From Candidatus Bathyarchaeota archaeon (GTDB lineage: Archaea; Thermoproteota; Bathyarchaeia; Bathyarchaeales; Bathyarchaeaceae): DNA of 6,896 nucleotides. A model generated the notes under the pieces. That model was not told the origin of the DNA and did no database searches. It saw only the letters and a program-made list of their open reading frames with translations. The stretch is taken from positions 1 through 6,896 of the forward strand of contig QMYO01000085.1 in assembly GCA_003662715.1 (NCBI GenBank), read 5' to 3'. Position numbers and translations under genes: made by a program. Shown here piece by piece: positions 1 to 4,776 of the stretch (position 1 is its first letter; every line of letters starts with the position of its first letter).

Positions 1-1
1 C

Positions 2-571
2 GCTCAGATAGATCCTAGGTTTGGCAGGTGTCCATACTTTTTGATTGTAGATTCCGAAACCATGAAGTTCGAGGCTGTTCCAAACACAGCTGCAGGTGCA
101 ATGAGTGGAGCTGGAATTCAGGCGGCACAAACAATAGCAAGCAAGGGTGTTCAGGCGGTTTTAACCGGAAACGTTGGACCAAATGCGTTCCAAGCCCTAT
201 CTTCAGCCGGAATTGATATCATAACTGGTACGTTTGGCACAGTCAGAGAGGCTGTTGAGAGATTTAAGAGTGGTCAACTACAGAAAATCACTGCGCCCAC
301 CACATCCATGGGGTTCGGGATGGGAGGAGGCTACGGGATGGGTATGGGAATGGGCATGGGTAGGGGGCGTGGAGGTGGACGTGGAATGGGCTTCAGGCGT
401 TGGCAAAGCACTGGACTATTTCCACAAGTACCAACAACCACTCCAGCAATCCCTCCTGTGACACCGCAGATGTCAAAGGAACAAGAAATCCAGATGTTAG
501 AGAACTATATGAAAGACATACAGAAGCAGTTAGATCAAATTAGAAAAAGACTAAAAGAGCTTAAGAAGTAG
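2..571 (+). CDS. NifX/NifB-family metal-cluster protein with Gly-rich linker and coiled-coil tail (5' partial)
   Basis: The reading frame is open from the left edge, so the true start lies outside the window. The first in-window TTG (41) is not the start, because upstream codons encode DPRFGRCPYF, the conserved FGRC/xxF segment of the dinitrogenase iron-molybdenum cofactor family (NifX, NifY, NafY and the NifB C-terminus). Of 189 visible residues, about 1-95 form this domain, including the GNVGPNAFQAL and GIDIITGTFGTVREAV stretches. Residues 103-131 are a low-complexity Gly/Met/Arg linker (repeated GM and GRG). A Pro/Thr-rich hinge follows, then a charged heptad-like helix from about 157 to the end, probably a coiled coil, as in DUF5320-type tails. 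The fold binds iron-sulfur or FeMo-co precursors in nitrogenase maturation. In non-diazotrophs its role is unknown, so a cluster-carrier function here is inferred. The next gene, of the same family, starts 14 bases downstream, suggesting co-transcription. Confidence 0.88.
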   Translation, partial: AQIDPRFGRCPYFLIVDSETMKFEAVPNTAAGAMSGAGIQAAQTIASKGVQAVLTGNVGPNAFQALSSAGIDIITGTFGTVREAVERFKSGQLQKITAPTTSMGFGMGGGYGMGMGMGMGRGRGGGRGMGFRRWQSTGLFPQVPTTTPAIPPVTPQMSKEQEIQMLENYMKDIQKQLDQIRKRLKELKK

Positions 572-585
572 AAGGAAACCTAAGA

Positions 586-942
586 ATGGATTCACCTAAA
601 AAGTTTAGAATAGCCATTGCAACAAACGAACGTGGAGGCCTAGAGGACACCGTATCCGAGGTCTTCGGCAGAGCCAATTCCTTTACCATCGTAGACGTTG
701 AGGACGATGAGATTAAAGGTGTAGAGGTAATTCAGAATCCGGCGGTGTCTTACAAGCACGGTGCCGGGCCCATCGTCGTAAAGATGCTGGTAGATTTAGG
801 CGTGAGCATGGTGCTAGCCACTGAACTTGGCCCGGGCGCGTCAGCACTGCTCGAGCAGCATAATATAGCTAAAATCGCAGTCAAACCAGGCAGTAGCGTC
901 AGTGAAACTGTCAAAAACGCTCTGGTTGAAATTAAAAAATAA
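586..942 (+). CDS. NifX-like dinitrogenase iron-molybdenum cofactor family protein
   Basis: This 118-residue protein is a single domain of the NifX/NifB C-terminal family. It opens with a beta strand (FRIAIATNERGGLEDTVSE), then FGRANSFTIVDVE at about 27-39, a conserved NPA at 51-53, HGAGPIVVKMLVDLGVSMVLA at about 58-78, and ELGPGASALLEQHNIAKIAV at about 80-99. It covers the usual length of the family without extra tails. The FGRC cysteine of the upstream paralogue is alanine here and the protein has no cysteine at all, so any cluster binding would rely on other residues or a partner. The ATG at 586 follows a purine-rich GAAGGAAA 7 bases upstream and lies 14 bases after the previous stop, so the two are probably co-transcribed and co-translated and may form a heterodimer (inference). 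The family call is solid; the cellular role is unknown. Confidence 0.9.
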   Translation: MDSPKKFRIAIATNERGGLEDTVSEVFGRANSFTIVDVEDDEIKGVEVIQNPAVSYKHGAGPIVVKMLVDLGVSMVLATELGPGASALLEQHNIAKIAVKPGSSVSETVKNALVEIKK

Positions 943-1068
943 AGTGAAATTTTCGACGAGACAGGCACAGACCAAGGATTTTTAGCGCTACTACAACTGA
1001 CTTCATAGACTGGTTCCCAAGTGGGTGTATGCACGGTTCACTCGTGTTAAGGGGCTGAACATCAAGGA

Positions 1069-1092
1069 ACTTACGTGCTCTAAGCTGTAAGT
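1069..1092. repeat. Inverted repeat between convergent genes (possible terminator hairpin)
   Basis: The arms ACTTAC (1069-1074) and GTAAGT (1087-1092) are perfect complements, with an inner GCT/AGC pairing around a 3-base loop. It lies 35 bases past the stop of the minus-strand cysteine-rich gene and 127 bases past the stop of the NifX-like gene. The position between convergent genes suits a transcription end signal, but no strong T-run follows. A T-run at 976-980 on the + strand is an alternative end for the NifX operon. The rest of 943-1126 shows no convincing gene or RNA. Confidence 0.3.
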
Positions 1093-1126
1093 GTGAAAGC
1101 GCGCGACCATGGTTACTTGTTTCTTA

Positions 1127-1465
1127 TTAGGCAACGTATATGGTTCTTTCGGGCACTGGTCTTCTTGGTCGCTTGGATTCGCCACATTTTTTACAGCTTT
1201 GCTCACAAAGACTAAGATATGTTTCCTCGCTTTCCATAACTGCCTCAGCGGCCTTAGCGCACAAATCACTCGTTTCTTCACAGCCTGCCTCCCTACATAA
1301 TTTAGAAATGAAGCTGCAACAGTCACGAACGTCTTCCTTGTTGAATACAGCTCTGTTGGTGCGAACGAGGAGGCAAAGCTCCCTAGCCAGCACACATGTC
1401 CTGATATATTTAAACCGATCGAGCGCGCGCTTTCGTGCCCTTTGACGCGTTAACTCCAACGCCAT
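1127..1465 (-). CDS. Small cysteine-rich helical protein, possibly four-helix-bundle copper-binding (DUF326/Csp-like)
   Basis: This 112-residue protein has ten cysteines, at 24, 31, 49, 50, 57, 62, 69, 87, 91 and 94. The N-terminus is strongly basic (RQRARKRALDRFKY). The rest looks all-helical, and the cysteines often sit 3-7 residues apart. The end of the last helix reads CEQSCKKC (C-x3-C-x2-C), preceded by CAKAAEAVMES. This recalls the four-helix-bundle copper-storage/DUF326 proteins, in which cysteines line the bundle core. That similarity is by eye and the protein is shorter than most Csp proteins, so the function is tentative. It has no signal peptide, so it should be cytosolic. The ATG at 1465 is supported by a GGAAAGGT ribosome site 7 bases upstream and a TATA-like element about 35 bases upstream. 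It faces the NifX genes and is divergent from the DtxR operon. Two overlapping frames are also open, but only this one has a translation signal and a sensible composition. Confidence 0.6.
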   Translation of the reverse strand: MALELTRQRARKRALDRFKYIRTCVLARELCLLVRTNRAVFNKEDVRDCCSFISKLCREAGCEETSDLCAKAAEAVMESEETYLSLCEQSCKKCGESKRPRRPVPERTIYVA

Positions 1466-1472
1466 ATCTGTT

Positions 1473-1510
1473 ACCTTTCCTTACGTACTTTTGCTCTCTT
1501 AAACACTTTA
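1473..1510 (-). promoter_or_regulatory. Promoter and ribosome site of the cysteine-rich gene
   Basis: Read on the minus strand, TAAAGT (1505-1510) followed by GTTTAAGA (1497-1504) resembles an archaeal BRE plus TATA box. It is centred about 35 bases before the ATG at 1465. GGAAAGGT (1473-1480) is a Shine-Dalgarno-like site 7 bases before the start. The TATA match is only moderate. Confidence 0.4.
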
Positions 1511-1513
1511 GAA

Positions 1514-1532
1514 GACAAGTAGAGAGCTTGTC
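1514..1532. repeat. Inverted repeat just upstream of the cysteine-rich gene's promoter
   Basis: GACAAG (1514-1519) and CTTGTC (1527-1532) are perfect 6-base arms around a 7-base spacer. An overlapping AGAGA/TCTCT pairing could extend or compete with it. It sits directly upstream of the putative BRE of the minus-strand gene, where an activator site would be expected. Its function is unproven and 6-base arms can occur by chance. Confidence 0.3.
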
Positions 1533-1761
1533 TCTCCTTTAAAGTTTCTTCAACGCAAATATGAAGTCTGGATAACTGATACATGCTGTAATAACGGCAA
1601 TTCTTTCAGTGGATATTTCGCCATGTAATGAAAGCCCCCAAAAAATGTTAGTTACCTCTTCCAAGTCTTGTTATCAACTAATGTTGACACCCTGACTGAG
1701 CTTGATTCTTTCATTTTTTCACCATTATTTAGTTATGACCTTCTGATTATTAATTGCCCAG

Positions 1762-1776
1762 CGAAAAATTTTTAGG
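1762..1776 (+). promoter_or_regulatory. BRE/TATA element of the metal regulator-exporter operon
   Basis: CGAAAAA (1762-1768) followed by TTTTTAGG (1769-1776) fits an archaeal BRE plus TATA box. It predicts transcription starting near 1795-1800, about 12 bases before the TTG at 1811. The DtxR-type palindrome overlaps its 3' half. Confidence 0.5.
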
Positions 1777-1787
1777 TTAGACCTAAA
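1771..1787. promoter_or_regulatory. DtxR-type metal-responsive operator
   Basis: TTTAGGTTAGACCTAAA is a perfect inverted repeat: TTTAGGT and ACCTAAA around the spacer TAG. It closely resembles the established DtxR/IdeR box (TTAGGTTAGCCTAACCTAA type), including the TTAGGTTAG half. It overlaps the TATA element and lies 24 bases before the start of a DtxR-family gene, so a bound repressor would block TBP access. Autoregulation together with the downstream exporter is the natural reading. The palindrome is seen directly; its use by this regulator is inferred. Confidence 0.75.
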
Positions 1788-1810
1788 TTTCTTTCCTTGA
1801 TGATTTTGCC

Positions 1811-2242
1811 TTGAACGTTGAGCCAAGAATAACCATGAATGAGGGGAAGTATCTAAAGTTAATATACAGAAAACAGCATGAAGAGTCTAGCAGAGTTAGG
1901 ACAACAATCATAGCAAAGTCTGTCAGAGTTCGACCAGCTACAGTGACCGAAATGCTTCAAAAACTCGCTGAGAAGGGCCTACTCAAATACAGACGTTACC
2001 ACGGTGTTAGGCTAACAGAAAGGGGTGTTGCCGAAGCCCGAAAACTGTTGAGAAAACATAGGCTTTTAGAAATTCTGTTCGTAAGGTCACTGAACTACAA
2101 CGTTCAAAAGGCTTGTGATGAGGCTTCTAAGCTGGACCATTATGCTTCAGAGGATCTCGTCAACACTATTTGTCGAAACTACGGGCATCCTGAGACTTGC
2201 CCGTGCAACAAAACTATCTTTCATGGTGAGAGATGCAGGTAG
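1811..2242 (+). CDS. DtxR/MntR-family metal-dependent transcriptional regulator
   Basis: This 143-residue protein is about the length of MntR and lacks the SH3-like C-terminal domain of DtxR. Residues about 10-75 form the winged helix (YLKLIYRKQ, then SVRVRPATVTEMLQKLAEKGLLKYRRYHGVRLTERG). Residues about 78-120 are the dimerisation helices (RKHRLLEILF, then DEASKLDHYASEDL). The tail GHPETCPCNK matches the usual GHPxxCPHGN of the family. Aligned by eye to DtxR, ancillary-site His79 and Glu83 correspond to H83 and E87, and His106 to H110. However Met10, Cys102 and His98 appear replaced by Lys14, Ser106 and Cys102 of this protein, and the tail adds C130, C132 and C142, so metal specificity may differ. 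The TTG at 1811 is chosen because GATGAT lies 6 bases upstream and the TATA is well placed; the ATG at 1835 is the alternative. The exporter gene follows after 32 bases. Confidence 0.88.
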   Translation: MNVEPRITMNEGKYLKLIYRKQHEESSRVRTTIIAKSVRVRPATVTEMLQKLAEKGLLKYRRYHGVRLTERGVAEARKLLRKHRLLEILFVRSLNYNVQKACDEASKLDHYASEDLVNTICRNYGHPETCPCNKTIFHGERCR

Positions 2243-2274
2243 GAACCTTAACTCAAAAATGAGGGATAATCTAA

Positions 2275-3114
2275 ATGTGGGATGAGATATTAGCGACCCT
2301 TTCGGAAACGGTGAAAATAATTTTAATGGTAGCATTGTTGATGATTATAATTGAATTTTTAGAGTTAAAATTTAAAGATAAAATTCGGGAAAAGATAACC
2401 AGAAGACCTTTGAATCAATTTGTACTTGCCTCACTTCTAGGGGCCATACCCGGCTGTATAGACGCTTTCTTTATAGTATCCCTTTACGCTCACGGCCTAG
2501 TGGGTTTCGGTGCCCTAGTTGCCGTAATGCTATCTACCGCTGGAGATGAGGCGTTTATCATGTTGGCTATGATTCCGGAAACGGCTCTGCTTATCTTCGT
2601 CATTTGTGTCATGCTAGGGATAGCTGGTGGTTTTTTCGCAGATAAAATCGCTAAAGCCATAAAATTGAAGACTTGCCAACCTTGTGAGATAGAAATTCAC
2701 GAAGAGAAATTTGAGTTTAAACATTTTTTGAAGGAGCATGTTTATGCCCATATACTTAAGAAACATCTACCCAAATTGTTTTTGTGGATTTTCCTCACCA
2801 TGCTAGCCATCGATTTTCTGATGAAAAACTTTAATCTGGAACCAATGATAACAAGTCTGCCCGTATTTTCATTGATTGTTTTTGCCGCTTTGATTGGGAT
2901 CATACCCGAGTCTGGGCCTCATCTCTTTTTTCTCATGTTATTTTCAAGAGGACTTATTCCCTTTTCAGTTCTGCTTGTTAACACAATATCCCAGGATGGC
3001 CACGGTTTATTGCCATTGCTCTCATATTCAGTTAAGGATACATTCTATGTTCAAATCTTTACAACTTTATTTGCCCTAACAGTAGGAATAGTTTTGTTTT
3101 TGATTGGGGTTTAA
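2275..3114 (+). CDS. Putative manganese/heavy-metal exporter, 10TM ArsP_2-type membrane protein
   Basis: This 279-residue polytopic membrane protein is built as two related halves. The first half has the motif block GAIPGCIDAFFIVSLYAHG to STAGDEAFIMLAMIP (about 56-101). The second repeats it as GIIPESGPHLFFLMLFSRG to TISQDGHGLLPLL (about 208-249). This paired G-x-IP and polar GDE/QDGHG pattern is typical of the 10TM putative heavy-metal exporter family (ArsP_2, annotated as putative manganese transporter). Between the halves is a cytosolic-type loop (about 128-166) with a CxxC at 134/137 and histidines at 142, 150, 155, 159 and 164, a plausible metal sensor or ligand site. The ATG at 2275 has GAGGGAT about 11 bases upstream. 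Following the DtxR-type regulator by 32 bases, it should be transcribed from the same operator-controlled promoter and pump out the metal the regulator senses. The substrate is inferred; the membrane family is clear. Confidence 0.82.
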   Translation: MWDEILATLSETVKIILMVALLMIIIEFLELKFKDKIREKITRRPLNQFVLASLLGAIPGCIDAFFIVSLYAHGLVGFGALVAVMLSTAGDEAFIMLAMIPETALLIFVICVMLGIAGGFFADKIAKAIKLKTCQPCEIEIHEEKFEFKHFLKEHVYAHILKKHLPKLFLWIFLTMLAIDFLMKNFNLEPMITSLPVFSLIVFAALIGIIPESGPHLFFLMLFSRGLIPFSVLLVNTISQDGHGLLPLLSYSVKDTFYVQIFTTLFALTVGIVLFLIGV

Positions 3115-3144
3115 AATAGATTTGAACACTCGATGGTTACCTTT

Positions 3145-3165
3145 GAGCTTTTTTAATAAAAGCTC
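3145..3165 (+). terminator. Hairpin terminator candidate after the exporter gene
   Basis: GAGCTTTT (3145-3152) and AAAAGCTC (3158-3165) are perfect 8-base arms around a 5-base loop TTAAT. The element starts 30 bases after the exporter stop and includes a run of six T. It probably ends the regulator-exporter transcript. No T-tract follows the 3' arm, so it could instead act in mRNA 3'-end stability. Confidence 0.5.
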
Positions 3166-3275
3166 TCGATTGAAGCGCTGGATGTAAGGATCAGATAGCT
3201 TAGGAACATGTTGGGAGGAGCATAACCCGGCATCTTATTCTAATTATCTGTTTACTATTGCTTAATTGATCACTG

Positions 3276-3288
3276 GCAGAAATTCTGC
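3276..3288. promoter_or_regulatory. Palindrome upstream of the HTH regulator promoter (candidate operator)
   Basis: GCAGAAATTCTGC is a perfect 13-base palindrome (6-base arms around a central A), ending 12 bases before the BRE of the HTH gene. Its position fits a binding site for an activator or the autoregulator. The binder is unknown. Confidence 0.45.
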
Positions 3289-3300
3289 ATAAACATTTCT

Positions 3301-3315
3301 AAACAACTTTATAAG
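3301..3315 (+). promoter_or_regulatory. BRE/TATA promoter of the HTH regulator
   Basis: AAACAAC (3301-3307) plus TTTATAAG (3308-3315) is the clearest archaeal promoter in the window. It predicts transcription starting about 25 bases downstream, at the start codons 3336/3339. The mRNA is therefore probably leaderless, which agrees with the absence of any ribosome site. Confidence 0.7.
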
Positions 3316-3318
3316 GCT

Positions 3319-3331
3319 ATAACGGTGTTAT
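3319..3331. promoter_or_regulatory. Inverted repeat between TATA and start of the HTH gene (candidate operator)
   Basis: ATAAC (3319-3323) and GTTAT (3327-3331) are perfect arms around GGT. It lies between the TATA box and the predicted transcription start, where a bound repressor would block polymerase. The arms are short, so chance is possible. Confidence 0.35.
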
Positions 3332-3338
3332 TTATTTG

Positions 3339-3719
3339 GTGCCAAACTTGAGAGTGCCATGCGAGCTTGTCGTGCGATACGTGTTACCTGCGTTCCGATC
3401 TTTGGTAGCAGAGGAGCTCATTAAAAATTATGGTTTTTCACAGGCCGCTGCAGCAGAGAAGCTTGGGACCACACAGGCCACCATAAGCCATTACATCCAC
3501 TTGAAACGTGGTAAGAGGATAAGACAGCTTGAATCCATACCCTTTGTTCAGTCCACCGCCAGCGAAATTGCCCGGAACATAGCCACGGGGGAGTTTTCTA
3601 CTGCTGATGCCATGCTGATGTTCTGTAAGTTATGCAGAGTCTTGAGAGAAAAAGGCGTCATCCATAACTCTGCCAACGTGGGGCAGTCGCGCGCGCTACG
3701 GCGAAAGGACTCGTTATAG
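3339..3719 (+). CDS. Archaeal XRE-type HTH transcriptional regulator (COG2522-like)
   Basis: The protein opens with VPCELVVRYVLPAFRSLVAEELIKNYG, the hallmark N-terminus of archaeal COG2522-type predicted regulators. A helix-turn-helix (FSQAAAAEKLGTTQATISHY, 20 residues) and the basic LKRGKRIRQ follow, so it should bind DNA. The C-terminal part (about 70-105) is helical and ends in FCKLCRVLREKG, the usual CxxC-containing end of the family. The last 12-17 residues (from about NSANVGQ to the stop) do not look like family sequence and overlap DNA that encodes MBL-hydrolase remnant in another frame, so the native C-terminus is probably replaced or altered. GTG at 3339 is preferred; TTG at 3336, one codon earlier, is equally possible. 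The transcript is likely leaderless. Two palindromes flank the promoter, suggesting autoregulation. Its target genes are unknown; the downstream methyltransferase and ZIP transporter are candidates by proximity only. Confidence 0.82.
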   Translation: MPNLRVPCELVVRYVLPAFRSLVAEELIKNYGFSQAAAAEKLGTTQATISHYIHLKRGKRIRQLESIPFVQSTASEIARNIATGEFSTADAMLMFCKLCRVLREKGVIHNSANVGQSRALRRKDSL

Positions 3720-3982
3720 TCACATGCTGTGCCCATCGAAGTGTCGTGAACATTGTGAATAAAGCCAAGGAGCGGACTAGCATGGAAGTATATCTTGTTC
3801 TGGGAGGCTTTCACCTAGTTGGAGCATCTGAAAACACGATTTTGCCTATTATAGAACAGTTCAGAGAATTGGATGTAGCAAAGGTGGCTCCATGCCACTG
3901 TAGTGAAGACCGTGCAAGGGCGTTCTTCAAGGAGGAGTTTGGAGAGGATTATGGAGAGATGGGGGTGGGGAGCGATTCATAA
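3668..3982 (+). pseudogene. 3' remnant of an MBL-fold metallohydrolase gene
   Basis: Translated from the codon after a stop at 3665, this frame gives KGLVIVTCCAH from 3704, then VVNIVNKAKER, VYLVLGGFHLVGAS, VAPCHCSEDRARAFFKEEFGEDY and a GVG close to the stop. This is the C-terminal third of the COG1237-type metallo-beta-lactamase family, whose members are usually around 250-280 residues. The N-terminal two thirds, with the HxHxDH zinc motif, are absent: upstream DNA encodes the HTH regulator in another frame. The usual CxHPG is CAHRS here, a sign of decay. No start codon with a ribosome site precedes the homology, although a GTG lies at 3746. It is therefore read as a truncated, non-functional remnant created by a deletion or recombination with its junction near 3660-3690. 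A short expressed fragment cannot be excluded. Confidence 0.72.
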
Positions 3983-3995
3983 CCAGCTGGATCAG

Positions 3996-4736
3996 ATGGT
4001 TAATAGACTCCATGGAAATAGCGAGATTGAATTACCTACAATCCAAAAAACAGTGGCATTTAGGGAAGCAAAAGGTAGCAAAGATAATCTTAATGTGGAA
4101 TCTATATTTGACACTTTTGCGGAGAGATACGACAAATGGTATGATAAGCCCTTTGGAAAAACAGCTTTTAAGCTAGAAAAGGAATGTATAGAATTTCTAT
4201 GCAGAAACCTGAAAAGACCCTTTTTAGAGATAGGCATAGGGACTGGGAGATTTGCGGTCGCCCTAAAAGTGGAGTACGGCGTTGACAAGTCTATCGGGGT
4301 GCTGAAGTTCGCAAAGGAAAGGGGAATAGAAGTTATTAGAGGAGAAGGAGAGAACACACCGTTCATGGACGGATCTTTCGGCGCGGTTTTCCTCATCGTT
4401 ACTCTGTGCTTCGTTGACGATCCCATAAAAGTTTTAAAAGAGGCTTCAAGAGTTTTAAAGGACAACGGTTCTGTTATCCTTGGTCTAATATTAAAAGAAA
4501 GCCCTTGGGCAAGTTTCTACGAAAAGAGGGGCGAAGAGGGCAACGTTTTCTATAAAATCGCGAGGTTTTATACTATAAACGAGTTGAAAGCTATGTTGAA
4601 AGATGTAGGTCTACGAATCATAGAGGTAAGATCCACTTTATTACAACCTCCAACCGAAGAACCGCTTCATTTCGAGTTGTCAAGGAAGGGCTACTACGAG
4701 GAGGCGGGATTTGTAGCTATAAAACTCGGAAAATAG
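3996..4736 (+). CDS. Class I SAM-dependent methyltransferase
   Basis: From the ATG at 3996 the protein has 246 residues. A UbiE/Methyltransf_11-like Rossmann domain begins with IFDTFAERYDKWYDKPFGK (37-55). Motif I is FLEIGIGTGRF (76-86) for SAM binding. The ribose-binding acidic residue is in GVDKSIGVLKFAKERG (95-110). Then come GEGENTPFMDGSFGAVFL (116-133) and the helix/strand DPIKVLKEASRVLKDNGSVILGLI (142-165). The substrate, small molecule or other, cannot be told. The first ~33 residues are charged and unlike the family, so the start is uncertain: the frame is open back to 3903 inside the MBL remnant, and a GTG at 4095 just before the conserved IFDTF is a strong alternative. No good ribosome site is seen at 3996. 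The ZIP gene follows 40 bases downstream, possibly in one transcript. Confidence 0.85.
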   Translation: MVNRLHGNSEIELPTIQKTVAFREAKGSKDNLNVESIFDTFAERYDKWYDKPFGKTAFKLEKECIEFLCRNLKRPFLEIGIGTGRFAVALKVEYGVDKSIGVLKFAKERGIEVIRGEGENTPFMDGSFGAVFLIVTLCFVDDPIKVLKEASRVLKDNGSVILGLILKESPWASFYEKRGEEGNVFYKIARFYTINELKAMLKDVGLRIIEVRSTLLQPPTEEPLHFELSRKGYYEEAGFVAIKLGK

Positions 4737-4776
4737 ATTGGTATGTGTCAGCGAAAAATCTGAGGAGTTTAAATAA

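Larger units (their letters stand above)
1466..1810. other. 345-base intergenic region between divergent genes
   Basis: It separates the minus-strand cysteine-rich gene from the + strand DtxR-type regulator and carries the promoters of both. I see no convincing protein gene. The longest item with a ribosome-site-like upstream sequence is a 20-codon minus-strand frame (1652-1714), which I do not call. Recognisable content is the minus-strand promoter (1473-1510), an inverted repeat (1514-1532), and the BRE/TATA plus DtxR-type operator at the right end (1762-1787). The stretch 1540-1750 holds nothing I can identify. Confidence 0.7.

Noticed and set aside
304..400. GGNATG repeats as a DNA-level tandem repeat
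   Set aside because: Explained by the Gly/Met codons of the low-complexity protein linker; no longer repeat unit or spacer pattern as in CRISPR.
41..571. TTG at 41 as the start of the first gene
   Set aside because: Codons upstream to the window edge encode the conserved DPRFGRCPYF of the NifX family, so the gene starts outside the window.
943..1126. tRNA or other structured RNA after the NifX-like gene
   Set aside because: No cloverleaf, no T-arm GTTCxA in a proper stem, only one short hairpin.
1003..1395. 130-codon minus-strand frame overlapping the cysteine-rich gene
   Set aside because: No ribosome site and no family resemblance; the overlapping 1127-1465 frame has promoter, ribosome site and ordered cysteine spacing.
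1140..1445. 101-codon + strand frame
   Set aside because: Antisense shadow of the cysteine-rich gene; Ser/Leu/Arg-rich composition without recognisable features.
1652..1714. 20-codon minus-strand frame with GGTGA before its ATG in the large intergenic region
   Set aside because: Too short to support on composition, and no convincing promoter; could be checked by ribosome profiling.
1691..1804. Possible C/D-box RNA (CTGA and TGATGA strings near 1691-1804)
   Set aside because: Boxes are in the wrong order and spacing for a guide RNA, and the TGATGA lies in the regulator's leader.
3992..4465. 157-codon minus-strand frame opposite the methyltransferase
   Set aside because: Shadow of a gene with clear SAM-binding motifs on the + strand.
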